Shown here piece by piece: positions 27,228-35,691 of a stretch of DNA of 45,345 nucleotides. Source of the stretch: a bacterium (GTDB taxonomy: Bacteria > UBP14 > UBA6098 > B30-G16). The notes beneath the pieces were generated by a model that was given only the letters and a program-made list of their open reading frames with translations, ran no database searches and was not told the origin of the DNA. The DNA lies in the NCBI GenBank assembly GCA_021159335.1, contig JAGGRZ010000080.1:1-45345 (forward strand), written 5' to 3'. Numbering within the stretch: the first letter of the stretch is position 1; each line of letters begins with the position of its first letter. Position numbers and translations under genes: made by a program.

Positions 27228-29296
27228 TAAAATTTACAAAGTATATATATTTTATAATTAATTTTCTTTTGATGGTTTTTGTTGTTACAATAAGTGGTGC
27301 TATTTTTTCGTTGGGTGATAGAGGGCCTGAATTTTTACGTATAATGTTTTTCCCAGCGATACTTCTGGAATATATATACTACAGCCTAATAATATATTTC
27401 GTTTATCTTGGCAAAAGATTTGTAAAAGATAGGTTTGTAAACTACCTTATAGCATTTGTCCTTATGAGGCTTTTTCTTGCTGTAAGCTCAGGTATTGTTT
27501 TTAGGATGGTTCAAGAGGAGGTGGATTTTCTGCAGGGTTTTTGGGCAGCAATGTATGGAAACACTTTGATATATATGATTCAAATACTTTCTGTACCGTT
27601 TTTAGCTTATCCATTTATATTCACATATACACGCATTACAAGAATAAGAAGGATTTCAGAAAGATATGCCATGTCTGAAAAGCTGAAGGGAAATATAATT
27701 AATACAGAGGAATTAAAATATATATCATTGCCAATTTCAACTGGGCTGAAACTTACTGGAACTGTATCCGTATCAGATAAACCTGAAATTCCTGATTGGA
27801 TAGTTTTACCAAGCATTGTACGCGATAGAATATATAAAGCTATTGAAGGAAAACATATAAGCGAAATAGTGGGTGTAGAGCAAGTTGGCGAGGCTGAAAT
27901 TGTGGCTGAAGAAAAGCCGTTGGCGGCCGTGGAGGAGAAAGGTATCGAGGCTGGGGCTACAGAAGCTAGCGAAGCGAAGCCATTTACTGGTGAAGTTGAA
28001 ATGGTTGAGTTGGCAGAGGGTGAAAAGGTATCGGAAAAACCAGAGGAAGTTGTTGAGGCAAAAGAGGAGAAAGGGCCAGAGGAAATAGAGGTATTGGAAA
28101 TTTTTCCTGAAAGGGAAGCGAAGGCTGAAATACCTGAGGCATTCGAGTTTGAGAAAATGGAAGAAACAGGGGAGGAGGAAGTCGAATATACAATAAATTC
28201 GTTGGATGATAAGGTTTCAATATCAATAAGAGAGCTTATCGAACTTAACACACCGAGCGAGGCAGCGAGTGCACTTGATAGCCTTATAAAACGCGGAAGC
28301 GATTTTACTATACAGGTTCCGCTTAGGGATATATTGGATTCACTTAAAACCGGCAGCGTTAAATTTAATGTAGAAAAGATATATGATGAAGTGCCCATTG
28401 AAATTGTCAACTTCGTGACAAGGAGGCAGGTAACTGACCTTGGAAAATATGAGTTAACCATGCCTGCTGAAAAAATAATAAAAAGGATAAATCCCGAGCT
28501 TCGTAAGGAACTCGGATTAACTGGTGAGATCGCCCATGAAGTTCCATCGAAAGTTATATCTATCGATAGCGTTCTATCCGATATAGAGAGCGAAGCGAAC
28601 ACCTTAAATTACAGATTTAAATATGAATATATCGATGATGTATTGTTTATAATTCTGGTTTCAAATGAGCTTGATATAGAAAATGTGGAAGAAGTATATA
28701 ATTTGGTCTCTTGGATGACCCGAATCGACATTCCAGAGCTTGGTAAGAGGTTTAAGTTGCTTTTGACCACATCGTCCGTTGATGTTGCCTGTCTTTGCAG
28801 AGTCCCGATGAGGACAAATCTGGATTGTATAGTAATGCTTTCACCGATTGCGGCTGATAAATTAAGTATATTCACCGATATGGAAAAAGTATCCCAAAGA
28901 ATTCCTGAGTTTGCAGATGTGCAGAATCTTTCCAGGAATGTATTTGAGACTATCGAAATATCTGACATTAAGGAAGCTTCTGATATAGGTGGCTATAGCG
29001 GTTTTTGGGTTAATGTGCCTGGTAAAACGATAGCAGTTATATCCGAAAAGGATTCAAGTATGGATAATATATGTAAGTTAGCTACGATAGGCGACAAATT
29101 AACTGAGATAATATCTGGTTTGGGAAAGGAATTTTCTATATGGCGATTTTTGTTTATATTTTCTACTGATTGGTCGCTTGGTGCATGCGCTGTTCCAGGT
29201 GGTGTCTTGGTGTTTGAACCTGCCTTAGGTATAGGTGATGAAAAGCTTATTGATGAAGTAAAAAGATTATTTGAACTTTTTAATCCTCAACGGTAA
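27224..29296 (+). CDS. Unrecognised membrane protein with Glu-rich linker and roadblock-like C-terminal segments
   Basis: I do not recognise this 690-residue protein as a whole. Residues 8-135 hold four likely transmembrane helices (about 8-28, 40-63, 72-94, 113-135). A basic stretch follows at 137-150 (RITRIRRISERYAM). Residues 220-321 are a Glu-rich, probably disordered linker. Residues 322-430 contain strand-helix units such as FTIQVPLRDILDSLKTGSVK. Two similar segments, about 446-556 and 574-684, each end in paired beta strands (FKLLLTTSSVDVACLCRVP and FLFIFSTDWSLGACAVPGG) and recall roadblock/LC7 folds of MglB-type GTPase regulators. That resemblance is by eye only. The DNA is more AT-rich, with more ATA codons, than its neighbours. 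It is coupled to the NYN gene by a 4-base overlap. Confidence 0.8.
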   Translation: MIKFTKYIYFIINFLLMVFVVTISGAIFSLGDRGPEFLRIMFFPAILLEYIYYSLIIYFVYLGKRFVKDRFVNYLIAFVLMRLFLAVSSGIVFRMVQEEVDFLQGFWAAMYGNTLIYMIQILSVPFLAYPFIFTYTRITRIRRISERYAMSEKLKGNIINTEELKYISLPISTGLKLTGTVSVSDKPEIPDWIVLPSIVRDRIYKAIEGKHISEIVGVEQVGEAEIVAEEKPLAAVEEKGIEAGATEASEAKPFTGEVEMVELAEGEKVSEKPEEVVEAKEEKGPEEIEVLEIFPEREAKAEIPEAFEFEKMEETGEEEVEYTINSLDDKVSISIRELIELNTPSEAASALDSLIKRGSDFTIQVPLRDILDSLKTGSVKFNVEKIYDEVPIEIVNFVTRRQVTDLGKYELTMPAEKIIKRINPELRKELGLTGEIAHEVPSKVISIDSVLSDIESEANTLNYRFKYEYIDDVLFIILVSNELDIENVEEVYNLVSWMTRIDIPELGKRFKLLLTTSSVDVACLCRVPMRTNLDCIVMLSPIAADKLSIFTDMEKVSQRIPEFADVQNLSRNVFETIEISDIKEASDIGGYSGFWVNVPGKTIAVISEKDSSMDNICKLATIGDKLTEIISGLGKEFSIWRFLFIFSTDWSLGACAVPGGVLVFEPALGIGDEKLIDEVKRLFELFNPQR

Positions 29297-29299
29297 TTC

Positions 29300-30805
29300 T
29301 TAGGGCATATAAAGAAGCTTTCTTATATACTGTTTATCATTCATCTTTACCCTAACGAAATATATCCCTGGAGATAATTTTCGAGGTTTCCATAGTATGG
29401 AATTCTCGTTTATCCGAATTATGTCACCGTTAACTTTGTTTCCGCGCAGGTCGAAAAATTCAACTACCTCAATCTTAGTTTCACCAGACCACAACTTACA
29501 GAATGTCTTAAAAGGATTTGGATAAATGTTTATATTTTCGCGGAACCTTACATTTTCAGCTATGTGCGACCGTGGGTTAAAATTCACCACGCCTACATCG
29601 CTTATAAATTCATTGTAACCATCTCTATTTATGTCACCTAATCTCACAAAAAAGTGGGTTGGGGCCATTACGGAATCATATATAGTCAAACTTGTCGGAC
29701 TAATGAAGTTGTAAAAATATAACATATACAATCCAGGTGAAATTTCTTTATACGAGTAAATCATTGTATCGCCATAGGATAAAGGTATAATTGGTTTTTC
29801 GCTAAGATTGTGTGATATAGGAAGAATTAATGATAGCGTATCTACGTGATTGACAAAACTATCTCCATTAAGATTCCAGTAGGAAAGTAATAATGGATGT
29901 ATTCCATCGCCTATTGTGTTTAGAAATTTGTATATGTCATCTTTGCCATCATGGTTTATGTCTAATGTGGGCATATCACGATATAAAAGAATAAAATTTA
30001 CGAAAAGTGAATCGTCATAACAATTTGTATCGGCATATATGAATTGTGAGTCGCTTTGTATAATACATATATAGTATTTATCCCATAAAGTATCCACAGA
30101 CATTAGAATTAGCAGTTCAGGCAAACTATCGCCATCGAAATCTTCTATGTGCCAGAGTTTTGCATAGTTATGGGGTTCAAACGACCATTGATGCACTAAA
30201 TTTGCTCCAGAACTTGCTCCATAAAATAGATATATATAACTTTGCTTTCCCGATGGCCTATTGTGCGTTGAGATTACTATAAAATCGTCAAATCCATCCC
30301 CATTGTCATCTCCAATGGAACCAACAATACCGAGTTGTGCGCTTGAATCATCGAAAAAATGCCAGCTATCGTTCCAGAATCCGCACGAACCAGTTGGCCT
30401 CCCGAACCACATGTCAACAAATCCGTTGTATGGCGATGATCTCCTGGTGAAACTGAGTATAACATCTCGCGAGCCATCTCCGTTAAAATCGGCGCAGGCG
30501 TATCCTGTGAACCAGTACTCAAGCGGGTAACTCGATGTGGGCGCAAAACCAAAAAAGTATATAAATACGGTGCTATCAAGCAGTGTATCACCAGGATATA
30601 ATCTTGGAGAAAAATAGTTAGTGGCAAGATTTATAAATATAAAATCATCTACTCCGTCACGGTCAAGGTCGCCGGTAGGGACTATATACTTATTTCTTGG
30701 GGAGTAAATCCTGTGAAACGACGAATCGATTATTGAGAAACCAAGGTCTTGGCATATGGCTATAGAAATTAAAAGAGCGAAAATTGCGTATCTGATGTTT
30801 TTCAT
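29300..30805 (-). CDS. Exported FG-GAP/VCBS-type repeat protein with C-terminal sorting domain
   Basis: This 501-residue protein has a signal peptide (MKNIRYAIFALLISIAICQ). Six Asp-rich loops of FG-GAP type recur: GDLDRDGVDDF (45-55), ADFNGDGSRD (105-114), GDDNGDGFDDF (165-175), EDFDGDSLPE (221-230), LDINHDGKDD (281-290) and GDINRDGYNEF (390-400). They fit a Ca-binding beta-propeller. Residues 425-501 form a sorting-type domain with INIYPNPFKTF, VEFFDLRGNKV and SPGIYFVRV. I chose the ATG at 30805 because AAGGAG lies six bases upstream; a TTG at 30811 would enlarge it by two residues. The 3' end converges on the 690-residue protein gene with a 3-base gap. Ligand unknown. Confidence 0.85.
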   Translation of the reverse strand: MKNIRYAIFALLISIAICQDLGFSIIDSSFHRIYSPRNKYIVPTGDLDRDGVDDFIFINLATNYFSPRLYPGDTLLDSTVFIYFFGFAPTSSYPLEYWFTGYACADFNGDGSRDVILSFTRRSSPYNGFVDMWFGRPTGSCGFWNDSWHFFDDSSAQLGIVGSIGDDNGDGFDDFIVISTHNRPSGKQSYIYLFYGASSGANLVHQWSFEPHNYAKLWHIEDFDGDSLPELLILMSVDTLWDKYYICIIQSDSQFIYADTNCYDDSLFVNFILLYRDMPTLDINHDGKDDIYKFLNTIGDGIHPLLLSYWNLNGDSFVNHVDTLSLILPISHNLSEKPIIPLSYGDTMIYSYKEISPGLYMLYFYNFISPTSLTIYDSVMAPTHFFVRLGDINRDGYNEFISDVGVVNFNPRSHIAENVRFRENINIYPNPFKTFCKLWSGETKIEVVEFFDLRGNKVNGDIIRINENSILWKPRKLSPGIYFVRVKMNDKQYIRKLLYMP

Positions 30806-30832
30806 GGACAAGCTCCTTTTTAGTTCTATACT

Positions 30833-30861
30833 ATTATAGTCAAGTTTTGTTCCTTGCTCAA
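30833..30861 (-). promoter_or_regulatory. Promoter for the FG-GAP protein gene
   Basis: On the minus strand TTGAGC (30856-30861) and a perfect TATAAT (30833-30838) are spaced by 17 bases, about 28 bases upstream of the start codon at 30805. Confidence 0.65.
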
Positions 30862-30917
30862 CTTAAATTTCGCTATTCGTGGCGAAATACCTTATCGGTC
30901 TTATATTAGGAAGAGAT

Positions 30918-32225
30918 ATGTTACAGGATGAGCGAAAAATTGTCTTCGTAAAAAAGGGCTCATCTGCCTGGCGGTCGGGCGTGAAAGTTGGCGATATCGT
31001 ATTATCGGTAAATGGGCATAGAGTAGACGATAGGCTCGATTTCCTGTTCGCAACAAAGGACGAAAGTGATATTGAATTGGAAATAGAAAGAGATGGCAAG
31101 ATACTTAGCGTTCATCTTAAAGCCAACAATGGTGATTTCGGCATTGAGATCGCTCCACTCAAAATAAGGCGATGCACTAACAGGTGCGTTTTCTGTTTTG
31201 TTGACCAAATGCCGCCGGGATTGAGAAGTTCGCTTTATGTTAAGGATGAGGATTTTCGCTTCTCGTTTCTTGAGGGAAGCTACATTACGATGACCAATCT
31301 TACTGAGAGGGATTGGGAAAGAATTGTTCGCCAGAGGATGTCCCCGCTTTACATATCTGTTCACTCCACTGATGAGGAAGTGCGAAAAAAGTTGCTTGGA
31401 AAAAGCAATGTTCCGCCCATAATGGCTCAGCTTGAAAGACTCGCAAGTGGTGGAGTAAGCTTTCATGCCCAGATTGTGGTCGTTCCCGGCTATAATGACG
31501 GCACAGTTCTTGAGAAAACAGTTAGTGACCTGCTATCTTTTGGCGATGCTTTGCTTTCTTTGGCGGTGGTTCCCGTCGGTTTAACAAAACACAGGGATAG
31601 GCTCGCACCGCTAAAACCAGTAAGCAGAAGATTAGCGAAGGAAATAGTCGATTGGCATTACGAGGTTAGAGACCGAAACGATACTGCGCGGCGAACGCTT
31701 CAGCTTGCCGACGAGTTCTTTTTGCTCGCGGAGTGTGAAATCCCGCAGGAATCATACTATAATGGCTATCCGCAATACGAAAATGGTGTTGGAATGGTAA
31801 GATATTTTATCGAAAGGGCGAGGTTGTGGGGAAAAGATGATTTTCCCGACCTTTCAGGCATTAAATTAGCTGTTGTTACGGGCAGACTGTTTGCCCCGAT
31901 TTTTGAGTCTATTGCGCTCGAAAGACTCGAATCGCTAACAGGGGCGAAAATAAGCGTCCTCGCGCCGGTAAACTCTTTGTTCGGAGCGTCAGTAACTGTT
32001 GCAAATCTTCTTCCTGCAATTGATGTTGTAAGGGCAATAAAAAGCCTTGCGGGAAAGCCGGATGCAGTGTTGATACCCCCAAGAATCATGTCACCTGATG
32101 GGTTATCGCTTGAGGATTGGACACTTGATGTGCTTGAACGAGAGATTGATTCGAAAGTTATAGTTGCGCCAGAGGATATTTCTGAGTTGGGGAGCATTCT
32201 TACTCGTGAGTTGAGCATTGGCTAA
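30918..32225 (+). CDS. DUF512 family radical SAM protein with N-terminal PDZ domain
   Basis: This 435-residue protein has a PDZ-like domain (residues 5-68, with SSAWRSGVKVGDIVLSVNGH), then a Cys motif C86-x3-C90-x2-C93 in RRCTNRCVFCFVDQMP, a YISVHSTDEEVRKKLLGK segment, HAQIVVVPGYNDG, and the DUF512 region with VVPVGLTKHR. Family members are widespread; their reaction is not known to me. I chose the ATG at 30918, preceded by AGGAAGAG; the GTG at 30879 gives 13 extra residues that do not fit the family and lacks a ribosome site. It starts a plus-strand run of housekeeping genes and is followed by frr. Confidence 0.9.
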   Translation: MLQDERKIVFVKKGSSAWRSGVKVGDIVLSVNGHRVDDRLDFLFATKDESDIELEIERDGKILSVHLKANNGDFGIEIAPLKIRRCTNRCVFCFVDQMPPGLRSSLYVKDEDFRFSFLEGSYITMTNLTERDWERIVRQRMSPLYISVHSTDEEVRKKLLGKSNVPPIMAQLERLASGGVSFHAQIVVVPGYNDGTVLEKTVSDLLSFGDALLSLAVVPVGLTKHRDRLAPLKPVSRRLAKEIVDWHYEVRDRNDTARRTLQLADEFFLLAECEIPQESYYNGYPQYENGVGMVRYFIERARLWGKDDFPDLSGIKLAVVTGRLFAPIFESIALERLESLTGAKISVLAPVNSLFGASVTVANLLPAIDVVRAIKSLAGKPDAVLIPPRIMSPDGLSLEDWTLDVLEREIDSKVIVAPEDISELGSILTRELSIG

Positions 32226-32238
32226 GCTACTTTTTTGT

Positions 32239-32266
32239 TTGCCAACCGCAAATTTAAAAATATTTT
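32239..32266 (+). promoter_or_regulatory. Possible promoter for frr
   Basis: TTGCCA (32239-32244) and TATTTT (32261-32266) are spaced by 16 bases, in the AT-rich 66-base spacer before the frr ATG at 32292. Moderate match only. Confidence 0.3.
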
Positions 32267-32291
32267 ACATAAATTTTTGAAAGGAGGGGAT

Positions 32292-32846
32292 ATGGAGGAA
32301 ATTTTAAAAAATACAGAATCGCGGATGGAGAAAACCATCGATGTAGTTAGCAATCAACTGGCGCGATTGAGAACCGGCAAAGCTTCGCCAGCGCTTATCG
32401 AGGGCATAAAGGTCGACTATTATGGAACGCCAACGCCGTTGAATCAAATAGCTTCTATTTCAACGCCAGAACCGAGATTAATAGTTATTCACCCTTGGGA
32501 TAAAAGTGCCCTGAGTGCCATTGAGAAGGCTATTCTTGCATCGGATATTGGCTTAACCCCGCAATCGGATGGCAATGTGGTCAGGATTCCCATTCCGCCG
32601 TTAACCGAGGAAAGGCGCAGAGAGCTCGTCAAAGTCGCACGGAAAATAGTTGAGGAAGGCAAGGTAGCGCTGCGAAATATTCGCAGAGAGGTAGTAGAAC
32701 AGATAAAGAAAATGCAAAAGGATGGTGAGCTACCCGAGGATGATGCATACAGACTGCAGGATAAAGTGCAGGAGCTTATTGACAAATTCTACGACAAACT
32801 TGAAGAACTCTTGAAAATCAAAGAAGAAGAGATAATGACCGTTTGA
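32292..32846 (+). CDS. frr: Ribosome recycling factor
   Basis: This 184-residue RRF, together with EF-G, splits post-termination ribosomes. The three-helix bundle and the small domain are visible: SNQLARLRTGKASPALIEGI, VDYYGTPTPLNQIASISTPE, VIHPWDKSALSAIEKAI, and RREVVEQIKKMQKDGELPED. I chose the ATG at 32292 because AAGGAGGGG lies directly upstream; an in-frame ATG at 32235 would put the ribosome site inside the gene. The usual neighbours rpsB, tsf and pyrH are absent. The next gene starts around its stop codon. Confidence 0.97.
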   Translation: MEEILKNTESRMEKTIDVVSNQLARLRTGKASPALIEGIKVDYYGTPTPLNQIASISTPEPRLIVIHPWDKSALSAIEKAILASDIGLTPQSDGNVVRIPIPPLTEERRRELVKVARKIVEEGKVALRNIRREVVEQIKKMQKDGELPEDDAYRLQDKVQELIDKFYDKLEELLKIKEEEIMTV

Positions 32847-32851
32847 TTAAG

Positions 32852-33457
32852 ATGAGCTACACCGTTTCTGATATAGGCGAGGGTGAGCTTGAAGTTAAAC
32901 GCTCAAAATTTATCGGATTGGTTTATCCTATAGCCTCAAGGGATGATGTTAATTCAATACTTGCTGATGTGCGTCGAAGATATGCCAATGCGTCTCACAT
33001 AATTTACGCCTACAGAATTGGCGTTAACGGAGCCATGGAATATTATACTGATGCGGGAGAACCGTCCGGCACAGCTGGTGCTCCTATACTCAAGTTGCTT
33101 TCATCGATGGATATTAGCAATACGCTTGTCGTTGTGGTTCGTTATTTCGGCGGCACAAAGCTTGGAACTGGCGGACTCGTTAAAGCATACAGCAGAGTGG
33201 CTAAACTCGCCATAGATAACGCTGGGCTTAAACCGCTTGTGAAAACGGTGAAAGTAAGAGTATGTGTTCCATATAATGTTTTTGAGAGGTTAAAAGCAAC
33301 CGTTAATGACGCTGGCGGAAAGATTTTGACGAAAAGTTTTAGCGATGATGTCGAAGTGGTTTTCGAGGTGCCACAGCATGAATTTGATAAAATAAAATTG
33401 ACCGTCGCTAATCTGACGCAAGGAGAAGCGCTCAAATCCTTGAAATTGATGGGTTAA
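32852..33457 (+). CDS. YigZ/IMPACT family protein
   Basis: This 201-residue protein has the UPF0029 N-terminal domain with RSKFIGLVYPI, the ASHIIYAYRIG stretch, the signature YYTDAGEPSGTAGAPIL and VVVRYFGGTKLGTGGLVKAY. A C-terminal ferredoxin-like domain (residues 135-201) completes the YigZ form. IMPACT relatives affect translation control in eukaryotes; the bacterial role is unclear. I chose the ATG at 32852 rather than the TTG at 32843, although neither has a clear ribosome site; translation may be coupled to frr, whose stop is at 32844-32846. Confidence 0.92.
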   Translation: MSYTVSDIGEGELEVKRSKFIGLVYPIASRDDVNSILADVRRRYANASHIIYAYRIGVNGAMEYYTDAGEPSGTAGAPILKLLSSMDISNTLVVVVRYFGGTKLGTGGLVKAYSRVAKLAIDNAGLKPLVKTVKVRVCVPYNVFERLKATVNDAGGKILTKSFSDDVEVVFEVPQHEFDKIKLTVANLTQGEALKSLKLMG

Positions 33458-33459
33458 AG

Positions 33460-33978
33460 ATGAAAACTAATGCCGTAAGATATGCTTTCTTGGTGCTGAT
33501 GGTGTTTATCTTAACCATGCTTATTAGCTGCTCGAATTCGAAGTCATCGGAGGAAAAGTTAGAAAAGATTCCGAGATTTGTTGCCACCGATTTTGAGGGC
33601 AAAAAATTTACTGATAGAGATTTCTCAAAAGTTGTTGGTATTATATCATTTGTCGCGAGCTGGTGCGGACCGTGTAAGGTCGAATTGAAACAAATTAATG
33701 AGCTGGCGAAAAAATATGATAAGCTTGCCGTGCTCGCGGTAACATACGAACCCGCTGAGCTTATGAAACCCGTAGTTGATAGCCTTGGCGTTATTTTCCC
33801 TGTGGCGCGTGTGGATACATCAGTTTTCGAAGCTTTTGGGGTGGACAGAGTGCCCGCAAGATTTCTGGTTAAAAACGGGAGTATACTTGCAAAGTCGTTT
33901 GGTGCCCCCATACCACAGAATGCCGAATTTAAAAAGGCTTTAATAACCGCTCTTTCCGAAAAAGTTTCTCAAAAGTAG
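33460..33978 (+). CDS. TlpA-like thioredoxin-fold lipoprotein
   Basis: This 172-residue protein has a lipoprotein signal peptide (lipobox LISC, C24), so it should be anchored to a membrane and face the periplasm. The thioredoxin fold shows the redox motif WCGPC (C69, C72) and the cis-Pro loop RVPARFLV (P132). TlpA and ResA relatives reduce or oxidise periplasmic thiols, for example in cytochrome c maturation, but no cytochrome genes are nearby, so the partner is unknown. The ATG lies two bases after the YigZ stop codon, suggesting coupling. Confidence 0.9.
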   Translation: MKTNAVRYAFLVLMVFILTMLISCSNSKSSEEKLEKIPRFVATDFEGKKFTDRDFSKVVGIISFVASWCGPCKVELKQINELAKKYDKLAVLAVTYEPAELMKPVVDSLGVIFPVARVDTSVFEAFGVDRVPARFLVKNGSILAKSFGAPIPQNAEFKKALITALSEKVSQK

Positions 33979-34006
33979 AGTGTCAGCTTAAATTTTGTCA
34001 CGCAAG

Positions 34007-34035
34007 TTGCCGTCATCAACGATTACGATTATATT
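34007..34035 (+). promoter_or_regulatory. Possible promoter for recN giving a very short leader
   Basis: TTGCCG (34007-34012) and TATATT (34030-34035) are spaced by 17 bases; a further TATAAT overlaps at 34035-34040. The predicted start falls within a few bases of the ATG at 34045, which has no Shine-Dalgarno site. Confidence 0.4.
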
Positions 34036-34044
34036 ATAATTGCC

Positions 34045-35679
34045 ATGCTTGCTGAACTGAGAATAGAAAATCTTGCCATAATAGAAAGCCTGACGCTTGG
34101 TTTTGAGGATGGTTTATGTGTCATAACGGGTGAGACAGGTGCTGGAAAGTCGCTTATTGTAGGCGCTATAAAGCTTCTCCTTGGTGAGCGGGGCGGCGCT
34201 GACAAAATACGCGCTGGTGCGAACGAGATAAGGATTTCTGCAAGGTTTTTCCCGACTAAAAGTGCGCTTGAGGTGGCGCGGGGAATGGGAATAGAAGAAG
34301 ACGAGATAACCATAATGAGGAGAATAACTAAGGCGGGAAGAAGCTACTTCTGGATAAACGGCATTCCCACGACCGCCGAAAATGTAAAGCGAATAGGTAA
34401 GTTCCTTGCCGACCTTCACGGACAGCACTCACATCAAATGCTTCTTGATTCGAATCTTCACCTTGACATTCTCGATGTTTTTGGAGGTGTTGAGCGCGAA
34501 CGAAAAATGGTGGAAACGCTTTACGATGAGTTTCAGGCTAAAAAGAGAGAGCTTGACGAACTTGTCAGACGGAGAGACGAGGTGCTGCGCCAAAGGAGAT
34601 TGCTTCAGTTCGAGCTTAGAGAGCTAACTAATGCTAATTTGAACGACCCCGACGAAGAGTCGAAGCTTGAGGAAGAATTGAGTCGGATAGAGTCGGCGGA
34701 GGCGATTTTGGAATTTGCTGAACTATTAAGGCAAAGCGTTTTTGGAGAAAGCATGAGTATAGCCGACATTGCGGGCAACATTAAGGCTAATGCAGAGGAA
34801 TTAAGCCACATAAGTGAGGTCAGGAATGCAGTTGAGCTTATAGACACTATTTTGGCGGCAACCGATGAGATAAGGATTATAGCTGACAAACTTGCCGAAG
34901 TTGAATATGACCCTGAACGCGCAGAGCAAATAAGGAAAAGATTGGCTTTACTGGGTGACCTTCAGAAAAAATATGGTAAAAACTTAAAACAACTTATTGA
35001 GTATCGGGACAAATTAGCAGAGCAGTCTGTGGAGGAACTCGATGTGGATGAAGCTATAGAAAAGCTTAAAGGCGAATTGTCAGAAATTCGAACACGCCTT
35101 GAGGACGCTGCGACAAAACTTTCCTTGTTGCGGGAAAAGGCTGCGAAAAAACTGTCGAAAGCCGTTGAAAAGGAGCTTGCACCATTAGCTCTCGAGAATG
35201 CAAAATTTGAAGTGGAACTAAAAAGGCAGCAGGACGAATCGAGCGAATTTAGGCTAAATGGTGTTCCCATGCGACTCGGCCGTCATGGCTTTGAGAAAGC
35301 TGAGTTTCTCATATCGACGAATCCGGGGATGCCTTTAAGACCTCTTAAGGACATAGCATCCGGGGGCGAGCTTTCGAGGATAGCTCTTGCTTTGAAGGTC
35401 GCACTTCCAGCATGGAAAGAAGTAGGATGTTGCGTATTCGACGAGATAGATGTTGGAATAGGTGGACGGACAGCTTTGTTCGTGGCTGAGCAGCTCGAAA
35501 AACTTGCGCAAGACAGGCAGGTGATAGTGATAACCCATCTTCATCAGATTGCGCGAAGAGCAAAATGTCACATAGTGGTTGAAAAGTATCAGATGCAGGG
35601 CGAAACATTCGTTTCAGCAAGAATGCTTTCCTCAGATGAGCGCGAAAAGGAACTTTCGCGAATGCTGGCAATAGAATGA
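34045..35679 (+). CDS. recN: DNA repair protein RecN
   Basis: This 544-residue SMC-like ATPase acts early in double-strand-break repair. The N-terminal half has Walker A GETGAGKS (29-36) after the typical MLAELRIENLAIIESLTLGF opening. The middle is coiled coil (about 155-370, rich in Glu, Lys and Arg). The C-terminal half has the ABC signature ASGGELSRIALALK and Walker B CCVFDEIDVGIGGRTA, then VITHLHQIA. Length is typical. The gene has no visible Shine-Dalgarno site. I see no LexA-like box upstream. RuvC, another recombination protein, is two genes downstream. Confidence 0.96.
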   Translation: MLAELRIENLAIIESLTLGFEDGLCVITGETGAGKSLIVGAIKLLLGERGGADKIRAGANEIRISARFFPTKSALEVARGMGIEEDEITIMRRITKAGRSYFWINGIPTTAENVKRIGKFLADLHGQHSHQMLLDSNLHLDILDVFGGVERERKMVETLYDEFQAKKRELDELVRRRDEVLRQRRLLQFELRELTNANLNDPDEESKLEEELSRIESAEAILEFAELLRQSVFGESMSIADIAGNIKANAEELSHISEVRNAVELIDTILAATDEIRIIADKLAEVEYDPERAEQIRKRLALLGDLQKKYGKNLKQLIEYRDKLAEQSVEELDVDEAIEKLKGELSEIRTRLEDAATKLSLLREKAAKKLSKAVEKELAPLALENAKFEVELKRQQDESSEFRLNGVPMRLGRHGFEKAEFLISTNPGMPLRPLKDIASGGELSRIALALKVALPAWKEVGCCVFDEIDVGIGGRTALFVAEQLEKLAQDRQVIVITHLHQIARRAKCHIVVEKYQMQGETFVSARMLSSDEREKELSRMLAIE

Positions 35680-35691
35680 TAGGGGAGTGTA

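Noticed and set aside
27607-28602. A 331-residue antisense frame opposite the 690-residue protein
   Set aside because: Its composition is Ser/Ile-rich as expected from reading Glu-rich coding DNA backwards, and the sense gene has the coupled start and plausible domains.
30879-30917. GTG start for the DUF512 protein
   Set aside because: No ribosome site, and the added residues precede the usual beginning of the PDZ domain.
32235-32291. Upstream ATG for frr
   Set aside because: The extension covers the AAGGAGGGG ribosome site and is absent from RRF proteins.
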